From assembly GCA_021785235.1 (NCBI GenBank), contig JAJYGB010000561.1, positions 1 through 5,764 of the forward strand: DNA of 5,764 nucleotides, read 5' to 3'. How positions within the stretch are numbered: the first letter of the stretch is position 1; every line of letters starts with the position of its first letter. Origin of the DNA: Bacteroidota bacterium. GTDB taxonomy: Bacteria; Bacteroidota; Kryptoniia; Kryptoniales; JAKASW01. The position numbers were made by a program, and so were the translations under genes. Below the pieces are notes generated by a model. That model saw nothing but the letters and a program-made list of their open reading frames with translations, searched no databases and had not been told where the DNA came from. Of the stretch, positions 1-5,764 are shown in pieces.

Positions 1-1
1 C

Positions 2-613
2 TACGTCTTCATCGGCCTGTCGATGCTGATAAAACCTCTGGCGCTGATCATGGTACCGGTGTTCTTCTTTTCGGAGAAAAGGATATTAAACAGGATAAAG
101 GCGGCAGCCATACCGGTACTCCTCTTCGGACTGGCTTACGTCCCTTACATCTTCACGGGAAGTCCGTTCTCCGCGCTGATCAAGTTCACGGAGAACTGGA
201 CGTTCAATGGGGTGGTCTTCCATTTCCTGGACGCCTTCATAAAAGACAATCAGCGGACACGGGCCGTCTGCGCGGTACTTCTGGTAATAGCCTACGCGCC
301 CATGGTATTGAGCAAGAAAAATCTCATGACCAAGATCTATCTTTCCGTTTTCATACTCTTCATTTTTTCGCCGATCGTCCATCCTTGGTATATCGGATGG
401 CTTGTCGCGCTGCTTCCCCTCAATCCGCGTTGGAGCGGAATAGCTTACGCCGGACTTTCAAGCCTTACCGCCTTTACGATACTGAATTACCAGCTGACCG
501 GCGTTTGGCATGACTACAACCTGGTGCTCATTTTCGAATACGGGCCGGTGCTTCTGCTCCTACTACGGGAGCTTTTTCGAAATCGGGAAAGCGCATCACC
601 CATCCCTGGTTGA
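2..613 (+). CDS. Polytopic membrane glycosyltransferase-like protein, C-terminal part (5' end outside window)
   Basis: The reading frame is open from base 2 to a TGA at 611-613, giving 203 residues of a protein whose N-terminus lies upstream of the window; the Met at 23-25 is internal, not a demonstrated start. The visible part is very hydrophobic, with about six predicted membrane helices (near residues 4-22, 33-51, 87-103, 111-140, 144-160 and 172-190 of the fragment) separated by short Arg/Lys-rich loops. 'LSMLIKPLALIMVPV' near the start and 'SPIVHPWYIGWL' (HPWY at 380-391) match wording I know from GT87/DUF2029 and related polyprenyl-phosphate-sugar-dependent mannosyltransferases of the inner membrane. 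The catalytic acidic residues of such enzymes lie near the N-terminus and are not visible, so substrate and linkage cannot be assigned. The C-terminal tail is short and Arg-rich. It converges with ppc, so the neighbours give no clue to its pathway. Confidence 0.75.
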   Translation, partial: YVFIGLSMLIKPLALIMVPVFFFSEKRILNRIKAAAIPVLLFGLAYVPYIFTGSPFSALIKFTENWTFNGVVFHFLDAFIKDNQRTRAVCAVLLVIAYAPMVLSKKNLMTKIYLSVFILFIFSPIVHPWYIGWLVALLPLNPRWSGIAYAGLSSLTAFTILNYQLTGVWHDYNLVLIFEYGPVLLLLLRELFRNRESASPIPG

Positions 614-628
614 GCGGCAAGAGCCGCT
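613..628 (+). terminator. Stem-loop at the 3' end of the glycosyltransferase-like gene (putative terminator)
   Basis: AGCGGC at 613-618 pairs perfectly with GCCGCT at 623-628 around an AAGA loop. The stem begins on the last base of the stop codon. No T-tract follows (the next bases are GACAATCCCAC), so it is not a classical intrinsic terminator. It could be an mRNA 3'-end stabiliser, a Rho-region hairpin or chance. Confidence 0.3.
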
Positions 629-696
629 GACAATCCCACTTTAGTGTTGCTCCTGACAAGCGAGCCGGGGACCCAATGAAACTCCGGTTTGCCTTA

Positions 697-713
697 CTCG
701 GCTCTTTGCCGAG
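697..713 (-). terminator. Stem-loop downstream of ppc (putative terminator)
   Basis: CTCGGC at 697-702 pairs perfectly with GCCGAG at 708-713 around a five-base loop. Read on the minus strand it starts 13 nt after the ppc TGA (726-728), the usual place for a 3'-end hairpin. The bases that follow (TAAGGCAAACC) include no T-run, so strong intrinsic termination is not supported. The rest of the 614-725 convergent gap shows no gene. Confidence 0.35.
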
Positions 714-725
714 CGCTGCTTTCGA

Positions 726-3497
726 TCAGCCGGTATTTCTCATCCCAGCTGCGATGCCGTTTACGGTGGATCTCAGGAGGTCGAGGATTTCCTGTTTCGT
801 GCCGTTATCAGATTTCTCGTCGCGGTATATCTGGAGAAATCTAATTTGGACGAGGCTTATCGGATCGATGTATGGATTTCTCAATTGAAGCGATCTCTGT
901 AAAGATGGGTTGAAGTCGAGAAGGGTTTCCTCGCCGGTAATGTTCAGGACCGCCCGGCACGACCTCTCGTACTCTTCCTTGATCATTCCGAACAGCTTGG
1001 CGGCGACGCGCGGGTTCGTCGACAATCGAACGTACTCGCCGCCTATAATCATGTCGGATTTAGAGAGCACCATTTCGACATTGTCGGTTAGGGCCTTGAA
1101 GAACTCCCACTTCTTATAAATGTCTCTCAGGTCTTCCCAAGTGACGGTGCCCTTTTCGACCGCGCGCTCCAGCGCGTATCCGAAGCCGAACCATCCGGAG
1201 ATCAGTTGCCTGTTCTGCGTCCAGGAAAATACCCACGGGATTGCGCGGAGACTTTTGAGGTCCGCACCGTTGTTGCGCGACGGAGGACGCGAGCCGATCT
1301 CAATTCTTTCTATCACATCTATAGGACTCACCTGCCTGAAGTACTCGACGAAGTTTGGGTGCGTCACGAGCGTGCGGTAATGCTTCATCGCGACGTCGGA
1401 GATTTCTTCGAATAACGAGAGATACCTCCCCGCCACGTTTTTCTGGCCGGACTTGTATTTCGCGGTAGACAGGATAACGGCCGAGGCGTTCAGTTCCACG
1501 CTGCGGAGGGCGATCTCGGGCATGGAGTATTTCACGAAAATCATTTCGCCCTGCTCCGTAATCTTTATCTTTCCTTCGATCGTACCGATCGGCTGGGCGA
1601 GGATCGCCTGATTCAGCGGGCCGCCGCCGCGGGAGACGCTGCCCCCCCTTCCATGGAAGAGGACGAGCGTGACGCCGTACTTGTCACAGACTTTCTTAAG
1701 GTTTATCTGCGCCTTGATAAGCTCGAAATTGGACGCGACAATACCGCCGTCTTTGTTGCTATCCGAATATCCTATCATGATCTTCTGCGTCATCCCGCGA
1801 AGCTTCAGATGCTGGGCGTAAGCTTGGTTCTTGAAAAGATTTCCGACGACGGCTTGCGCATGTCTCAGATCTTCAATGGTCTCGAATAGCGGGAGGATGT
1901 CGAGCCGCGACTCCTGCATTTTTCCTTCCTTCACCCGGATGAGCCCGCTTTCTTTCGCGAAGAGTAGCGGGATCAGGACGTCGTTGACGGTGGAACTCAT
2001 GCTTATGATGTAGTCGTTGCACATCTCCTCGCCGGCGGCCTCCTTGCCGAACCTCATCGCCTGGAACTCCGATATAACCTCCGCCGCGTCGGAGTCGAGA
2101 GCGACGTTAGAGTTCACAAGCGGTCTTGCCTTAAGGAGCTCACGCGTAAGGAGCTTTGCAATATCCTCCTCGCTGAGTTTCTCAAAGTGATCTTCAACTT
2201 CTGAGGCCTTGAAGAGACCTGCGACCGCCTTGCGGAGCACGGCAGAATTCTGGCGAATATCCAGCGACGCGAGATGAAAGCCGAGCGTCTTCACCTTGTA
2301 AAGGAGTGGAAGCACGCTCGATTCCGCGATCACATTCCCTTTGTTAAGCATCAGGCTGTCGTAGACGAGCTCCAGATCTCTTATGAATTCCGACGCCGAC
2401 CGGTAGCCGTAGCCGCTTTCATTGAGCGTGTTCTTCAACTTGTTGTACATCAAAAAGACCTTGACCCGGTATATCTCGGACTGGTCTTTCAAATCTTCTT
2501 CCGTTATTTGATCGGCCAGGTTTTCCTTATCGCTCTCTACTGACCGCATCAGCTCACCGGAGGCGCCGACAATGCGCGTGGAACTGCTCATGGCTTCGAA
2601 GAGTATATCCATGTCTTTCAGGTAAAGGGACAACACCTGCTTCCTCTGAAGCGTAATAGCGGCCCGTGTAACGCCCGCGGTTACAAACGGGTGACCGTCG
2701 CGGTCGCCGCCGATCCATGATCCAAATTTTAGGATGACTGGCGAAGTTATCTCCGTTTGATAAACTCCCCGCAGCGTCCTGTTAAGCCTCTGGTAGAACA
2801 TCGGAATGGTATCGTACAGTATCTGGCTGAAGAAAAATAGTCCCCGCCTGATCTCATCGTAGACGGTCACCCTGTTCATGCGGATTTCGTTCGTCTGCCA
2901 GAGGAGCGTGATCTCGGCGTGGAGCCGCTGTCTAAGGTCCGCGAGTTCGTCGGGAGTCAGCGTCGATATTTCTCTCTTCAGAAGAAGCTCGCTTATGTTG
3001 AGCACCTTCCTGAGCACCGTTTGTCTCGTCGCCTCGGTGGGGTGAGCGGTGAAAACCGGGATGACGGTGGTCATCGCGAGGATCTCTTTAGCGAAGTCGA
3101 CGTTATGTCCCTCTTTAGCCAGCTCGATGAAGGCCTCTTCCATAGAGCCTCTCTGTGGCGTGGCATCGGTAAGCGCGTGGGCTCGCTGTCTTCGGATCCT
3201 GTGCACCTCGTCCGCCGTGTTGCTGAGAAGGAAGTAGAACAAAAATGCCCGGACAATTTTGTTCGCCTTATCGATATCGAGTGAGTCGATGAGTTTATCT
3301 ATCTCGGATTTGGTTTTCTCCGCATACTTGGAGCGCAGCGATTTGGTGAGAAGACGGAGTTGCTCTTCAAGGTCGAAGAATTCCTTCCCTTCCTGTTCGA
3401 TGAGCACTTTTCCGAGGATGGCGCCGAGCTCACGTATGTCGCGATGCAGCGGCGCGTCTTTATTCTGGTCGTAGTCTTTTTCGATTTCTTGTTTCAT
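726..3497 (-). CDS. ppc: Phosphoenolpyruvate carboxylase
   Basis: Cytosolic anaplerotic enzyme that carboxylates PEP with bicarbonate to oxaloacetate and phosphate, using Mg2+ or Mn2+, to refill the TCA cycle. At 923 residues it is slightly longer than E. coli PEPC (883) and collinear with it. Signature elements in order: FTAHPTEATRQT with catalytic His152; GSWIGGDRDGHP (259-270); LDIRQNS with Arg415; LPLFET with metal ligand Glu539; MIGYSDSNKDGG with Asp579 and Lys582; the glycine loop HGRGGSVSRGGGP with His615, Arg617 and Arg623; and the C-terminal GMRNTG. Equivalents of all four E. coli aspartate-inhibitor ligands are present (Arg623, Lys813, Arg873, Asn921), so feedback inhibition by aspartate is plausible. 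The plant-type N-terminal phosphoserine motif is not evident. The ATG at 3497 is chosen because an in-frame TGA lies two codons upstream and the next Met is residue 119. No Shine-Dalgarno sequence precedes it (TGTGAAAA-ATG). One oddity is Ser622 where E. coli has a loop glycine. It lies 62 bp after rsmE on the same strand. Confidence 0.98.
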   Translation of the reverse strand: MKQEIEKDYDQNKDAPLHRDIRELGAILGKVLIEQEGKEFFDLEEQLRLLTKSLRSKYAEKTKSEIDKLIDSLDIDKANKIVRAFLFYFLLSNTADEVHRIRRQRAHALTDATPQRGSMEEAFIELAKEGHNVDFAKEILAMTTVIPVFTAHPTEATRQTVLRKVLNISELLLKREISTLTPDELADLRQRLHAEITLLWQTNEIRMNRVTVYDEIRRGLFFFSQILYDTIPMFYQRLNRTLRGVYQTEITSPVILKFGSWIGGDRDGHPFVTAGVTRAAITLQRKQVLSLYLKDMDILFEAMSSSTRIVGASGELMRSVESDKENLADQITEEDLKDQSEIYRVKVFLMYNKLKNTLNESGYGYRSASEFIRDLELVYDSLMLNKGNVIAESSVLPLLYKVKTLGFHLASLDIRQNSAVLRKAVAGLFKASEVEDHFEKLSEEDIAKLLTRELLKARPLVNSNVALDSDAAEVISEFQAMRFGKEAAGEEMCNDYIISMSSTVNDVLIPLLFAKESGLIRVKEGKMQESRLDILPLFETIEDLRHAQAVVGNLFKNQAYAQHLKLRGMTQKIMIGYSDSNKDGGIVASNFELIKAQINLKKVCDKYGVTLVLFHGRGGSVSRGGGPLNQAILAQPIGTIEGKIKITEQGEMIFVKYSMPEIALRSVELNASAVILSTAKYKSGQKNVAGRYLSLFEEISDVAMKHYRTLVTHPNFVEYFRQVSPIDVIERIEIGSRPPSRNNGADLKSLRAIPWVFSWTQNRQLISGWFGFGYALERAVEKGTVTWEDLRDIYKKWEFFKALTDNVEMVLSKSDMIIGGEYVRLSTNPRVAAKLFGMIKEEYERSCRAVLNITGEETLLDFNPSLQRSLQLRNPYIDPISLVQIRFLQIYRDEKSDNGTKQEILDLLRSTVNGIAAGMRNTG

Positions 3498-3522
3498 TTT
3501 TCACAATTGATAGGGTGAAACT

Positions 3523-3528
3523 ATTCTA
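3523..3528 (-). promoter_or_regulatory. Possible -10-like hexamer for ppc
   Basis: TAGAAT on the minus strand (one mismatch to TATAAT) sits 25 bases before the ppc ATG in an AT-rich stretch, directly after the candidate terminator. I see no good TTGACA-like box 16-18 bp upstream, nor a clear Bacteroidota TAnnTTTG element, so support is weak. If real, transcription would start within about 20 bases of the ATG. Confidence 0.2.
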
Positions 3529-3557
3529 AAATTGATTCGGAGTAATATCCGCGAATC
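3528..3557 (-). terminator. Putative intrinsic terminator/attenuator between rsmE and ppc
   Basis: Read on the minus strand just after the rsmE TAA, GATT-CG-CGGA (3557-3548) can pair with TCCGAATC (3541-3534). This makes eight base pairs with a two-base CG bulge and a TATTAC loop, followed by AATTTT (3533-3528). An alternative uninterrupted six-pair stem GATTCG/CGAATC is also possible. Position and T-run suit a weak intrinsic terminator of the upstream operon; read-through into ppc is possible because the T-run is only four bases and set two bases from the stem. Confidence 0.4.
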
Positions 3558-3559
3558 GG

Positions 3560-4282
3560 TTAAAAAGAAGAAAGCAGCGTAGCCGCGGAGATCGCGGCCG
3601 TCTCTGATCTCAGTCGGCCCTTGCCAAGCGAGAGACTTGCGTATCCGTTTTCAATCAGATAGGCGATCTCGTTGTCCGAGAATCCGCCTTCAGGGCCTAC
3701 AAGAGCGATGATGGATTTGCTGGGTGACGTTCCGGCCAATTGGTCCGCGGCAGTGACTTCCGCCTTCTCGTGGAAGACGATCTTCGCGCCGTAATTCACA
3801 CTCCTTGCAACGACCTCTTTCAGATTTTCAAGGAATACCACTTCAGGAATCCTGCTGCGGAGAGATTGCTTGACCGCCGCTTTGACGATGGCCTGCAAGC
3901 GTTCAGGTCTCGGGCTCAGCTTCTCGCTCCTCTCTGAATAGAATAACAGAAATTTACGCGTGCCGAGTTCCGTGCATTTCTCCAGAGCAGTCTCGATCTT
4001 CGACATGGGTTTCAACAAAGCCATGGCAACACAAAATTCACGCCGAGGAGAATTCAGGTCGTCATACTCTTCAAGCACCTGGCAAAGGGAAGAATCCTTC
4101 CCCATGGAACTCACCACGCAGAGCAGAGTTTTTCCCGCACCGTCGGTCGCGAGTATTTTTTCGCCCGTTCTGATTCTTAGGACTCTCGAGAGATGAAAGT
4201 TCTCGTCGCCGTCTATCGAAAGCGTCGGATTGCCGGAGGTATCCTTCCCGAGGTTATCCTTATTGAATATGAACTGTTCCAT
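3560..4282 (-). CDS. rsmE: 16S rRNA (uracil-1498-N3)-methyltransferase RsmE
   Basis: SAM-dependent SPOUT-class enzyme that methylates N3 of U1498 (E. coli numbering) in helix 44 of 16S rRNA, in the assembled 30S subunit. The 240 residues are a normal family length. Residues 1-72 form the PUA-like RNA-binding domain, including 'FHLSRVLRIRTGEKI' (29-43) and 'ATDGAG'. The knotted catalytic domain follows, with 'KPMSKIETALEKCTELG' (91-107), 'KQSLRSRIPEV' (138-148), the SAM-binding loop 'LVGPEGGFSDNEI' (194-206) and 'LSLGKGRLRSETAAISAATLL' split over 217-237. The usual RTETA reads RSETA here, a conservative change. 'KQSL' and 'LGKGRLR' resemble Bacteroidota-type RsmE. The start ATG (4282-4280) shares its A with the TAA stop of the upstream Omp85 gene, with no Shine-Dalgarno sequence before it (CACGATATAATG), so translation probably depends on coupling to the upstream gene. 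Confidence 0.96.
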   Translation of the reverse strand: MEQFIFNKDNLGKDTSGNPTLSIDGDENFHLSRVLRIRTGEKILATDGAGKTLLCVVSSMGKDSSLCQVLEEYDDLNSPRREFCVAMALLKPMSKIETALEKCTELGTRKFLLFYSERSEKLSPRPERLQAIVKAAVKQSLRSRIPEVVFLENLKEVVARSVNYGAKIVFHEKAEVTAADQLAGTSPSKSIIALVGPEGGFSDNEIAYLIENGYASLSLGKGRLRSETAAISAATLLSSF

Positions 4283-5589
4283 TATATCGTGACGCCGAAG
4301 TCAAGAATAAACTCCCAAAGCCTGTCGTTCCCGCGTGCGTAGTCAAATTGCACAACGCTGTCATACGGGAGGAGAAAGCAAAGGCCGCCGCCGTAGCCAT
4401 AAAGGGCGGCGTTGTTATTGAAATTGAGCCGCTTGCTCATAGTCTCTCCGGCATCCACGAAGAAAGCCCAATATAAACCGATGCGGTTCGATAAGTATTG
4501 CCTGAATGGAACGTCTGGGATATCGAAATACATCTGCTTGATGATCGGGATGCGCAACTCCAGGTTCGCGCCGACAATGCTTTCACCTTCGGACACCGTA
4601 TTGAACATTCCCCGAATGCGCTCATTATATCCGAGGAAAACGTGGTTGTACGGCGGGATCCGCGGACCTTCAGACAAGTTCGCGTGAACTCTGGCCGCGA
4701 TCGTCAGCATGCTTGAAGGGCTCAAAAAGCCGCTCGCATCGAGCGACAGCCTGCCGAAATTAACCAGGCTTTCGCCAACTCCATATTTCGCGAGTGCGAG
4801 ATAGACATAGGCGCCCCGCGTGGCAAAGACTTTTAGATTTCTAGAATCGTACGTATAAGAGACATTCAGCGAAGGGAACATATCGGTGCCGGTGGGTGAG
4901 AGAACAAGGTTAGTCGTGTCGGCATCCTTCGCGACGTAATTAAAAGCCGCGCCCAAAGTCAGAGTGGAATAATAGCCGAATCTTCTCCCGACTTCCAATT
5001 TGAGATTACCGAAGCTGTCTCTGAATTGCCCGCTCGCGCTTCCGGTTTGCACGCCGAAGTTCTGACCGTATGAATAACTTCCCTCTGCTGAAAATGTGTA
5101 GTTGCGTCCGGGGCCGAAGTAGGGGTCGCTGAAGCTAACCGAGGCAAACGGATCGTATCCAAGCGCGAACGAGCCTGCGAGCCGCTCCTCACGCCCCTGG
5201 AAATTCTGGTCCTGGATTCCCGCTCCAAAATAGAGGTGCCTCCAGTCCCTGTCCTGGAAGCCGACCACCGGATAAGGCCATATGTACCAAGCCTCCTCGA
5301 CATATATAAGGAGGTCCATGTCTCTCTTGCCAACCGGCTCAGGTTGAAACGACACCCTTGTAAACAAGCCTGTACTGTAAAGCCTCTCACGGCCATATTT
5401 AAGTTCACTCTGGTTAACTGTATCTCCTTCCGCAAACGGCAGCTCGCGGAGGATGACGTAGTTCCTGGTGATCTTATTTCCCTCGATGATGATTTTGCGG
5501 AGGAGGTACGAGCCGGTAGAGTCCTGGGCCCGAAGTCCGGAGAACGTTACTAGTATAAGGGATAGGACAATGATCCCTCGTAACATCAT
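4282..5589 (-). CDS. Compact single-POTRA Omp85/BamA-like outer-membrane protein
   Basis: An outer-membrane beta-barrel protein of 435 residues. Residues 1-21 are a signal peptide (hydrophobic 5-17, likely cleavage after SGLRA before Gln22). One POTRA domain follows at about 29-98, recognisable from 'RKIIIEGNKITRNYVILREL' and 'LYSTGLFTRVSF'. The remaining ~330 residues show alternating aromatic/polar strands typical of a 16-strand D15/surface-antigen barrel, and 'RIRGMFNTVSEGESIVGANLELRIP' spans the Omp85 L6 signature (Ile325-Arg326-Gly327) and the following strand. The last strand ends in 'LDFGVTI', with Ile instead of the common terminal aromatic residue. BamA has five POTRAs and about 800 residues, TamA three and about 580, so this is unlikely to be the main BamA; it is a minor Omp85 whose client is unknown. 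The start codon is ATGATG at 5589-5584, the first overlapping the TAA of the kinase gene; the second ATG is an alternative. Co-transcription with a histidine kinase hints at envelope-related control, but that is inference. Confidence 0.88.
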   Translation of the reverse strand: MMLRGIIVLSLILVTFSGLRAQDSTGSYLLRKIIIEGNKITRNYVILRELPFAEGDTVNQSELKYGRERLYSTGLFTRVSFQPEPVGKRDMDLLIYVEEAWYIWPYPVVGFQDRDWRHLYFGAGIQDQNFQGREERLAGSFALGYDPFASVSFSDPYFGPGRNYTFSAEGSYSYGQNFGVQTGSASGQFRDSFGNLKLEVGRRFGYYSTLTLGAAFNYVAKDADTTNLVLSPTGTDMFPSLNVSYTYDSRNLKVFATRGAYVYLALAKYGVGESLVNFGRLSLDASGFLSPSSMLTIAARVHANLSEGPRIPPYNHVFLGYNERIRGMFNTVSEGESIVGANLELRIPIIKQMYFDIPDVPFRQYLSNRIGLYWAFFVDAGETMSKRLNFNNNAALYGYGGGLCFLLPYDSVVQFDYARGNDRLWEFILDFGVTI

Positions 5590-5764
5590 TACCGCGTGGG
5601 GATTGATAGGGTTACTTTTGTTCCGTCGTTTTCAGATGAAGAAATGTCGAGCGTGCAGTTGTTGATCTTGGCGATGTTGCCGGCAATGTAAAGTCCGAGC
5701 CCGGCTCCCTGCTGTTGCTGCTTATCCTTGTTGACCTGGTAGAACTTGTCAAAAATCTTGGTGA
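5589..5764 (-). CDS. Sensor histidine kinase, C-terminal end of the ATPase domain (5' part outside window)
   Basis: Reading the minus strand in from the right edge gives two bases of a split codon, then 57 codons ending in TAA at 5591-5589. The peptide has the C-terminal landmarks of a GHKL/HATPase_c kinase domain: the F-box 'KIFDKFYQV', an ATP-lid segment 'NKDKQQQQ', the G2 box 'GAGLGLYIA', and the final strand 'GTKVTLSIP'. It is therefore the ATP-binding end of a two-component sensor kinase; sensor domain, phosphoacceptor His and any receiver domain lie outside. The protein ends only three residues past the ATPase core (ending PTR), so no receiver is fused at the C-terminus. Its stop codon shares a base with the start of the Omp85 gene (TAATGATG), indicating one transcript and coupled translation. 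The cognate response regulator is not in the window. Confidence 0.9.
   Translation of the reverse strand, partial: TKIFDKFYQVNKDKQQQQGAGLGLYIAGNIAKINNCTLDISSSENDGTKVTLSIPTR

Noticed and set aside
86..382. Minus-strand open frame of 98 codons opposite the glycosyltransferase-like gene
   Set aside because: It is highly charged with no family resemblance, while the plus strand encodes a coherent multi-helix membrane protein.
676..888. Plus-strand open frame of 70 codons across the ppc 3' end
   Set aside because: Most of it is antisense to the conserved PEPC C-terminus (through GMRNTG); there is no supporting domain or start context.
2919..3284. Plus-strand open frame of 121 codons inside ppc
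   Set aside because: It lies antisense to a well-conserved part of PEPC, has no recognisable domain or start signal, and is explained by the codon use of the real gene. The same holds for the other plus-strand frames within ppc.
5308..5347. AAGGAGG followed by ATG on the plus strand
   Set aside because: It looks like a perfect ribosome-binding site, but the frame from the ATG at 5318 stops after nine codons and lies antisense inside the Omp85 gene; the other genes here do not use SD sites.
4959..5435. Minus-strand open frame of 158 codons in another frame of the Omp85 gene
   Set aside because: Its low-complexity Arg/Ser/Thr-rich translation overlaps the convincing POTRA and barrel frame entirely; it is a frame shadow.
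1..5764. An undescribed defence, mobile or biosynthetic system
   Set aside because: No transposase, integrase, repeats, toxin-antitoxin pair, CRISPR array or biosynthetic enzyme is seen; all long genes belong to known families.

Overview
This window looks like ordinary chromosomal housekeeping DNA from a Gram-negative bacterium, probably of the Bacteroidota/Ignavibacteriota (FCB) type. Three things in the sequence point that way. An Omp85-family outer-membrane protein with a signal peptide implies a diderm envelope. The three complete genes lack Shine-Dalgarno-like sequence before their starts. RsmE has the 'KQSL' and 'LGKGRLR.ETA' wording that I associate with Bacteroidota-type RsmE rather than the proteobacterial 'EQCGR' and 'LGPRVLRTETT'. 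The lineage is an inference, not a proof. No mobile element, CRISPR array, tRNA or rRNA gene was seen.

Layout: the left edge (2-613, + strand) holds the C-terminal part of a polytopic membrane protein resembling lipid-linked-sugar glycosyltransferases of the GT87/DUF2029 or mannosyltransferase type. It converges on a block of four minus-strand genes that fills the rest of the window. The 112-bp convergent gap (614-725) holds two short GC-rich hairpins and no gene. In transcription order from the right edge the minus-strand block is: the last 57 codons of a sensor histidine kinase (5764-5589, cut by the window edge); a compact single-POTRA Omp85/BamA-like protein (5589-4282); the 16S rRNA m3U1498 methyltransferase RsmE (4282-3560); and, after a 62-bp spacer, a full-length phosphoenolpyruvate carboxylase (3497-726).

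The kinase/Omp85 and Omp85/rsmE junctions are both TAATG one-base overlaps, so these three genes are very probably co-transcribed and translationally coupled. The spacer before ppc contains a hairpin followed by TTTT and then a TAGAAT hexamer, which could partly insulate ppc and give it its own promoter. The genes share no obvious pathway: signalling, outer-membrane biogenesis, ribosome modification and anaplerotic carbon fixation. The grouping looks like a lineage-specific operon of convenience rather than a dedicated system. I found no convincing undescribed system. The items most worth a second look are the short Omp85 tied to a histidine kinase, the terminator/promoter arrangement before ppc, an 11-bp motif shared by two start regions, and a Gly-to-Ser change in the PEPC glycine loop.
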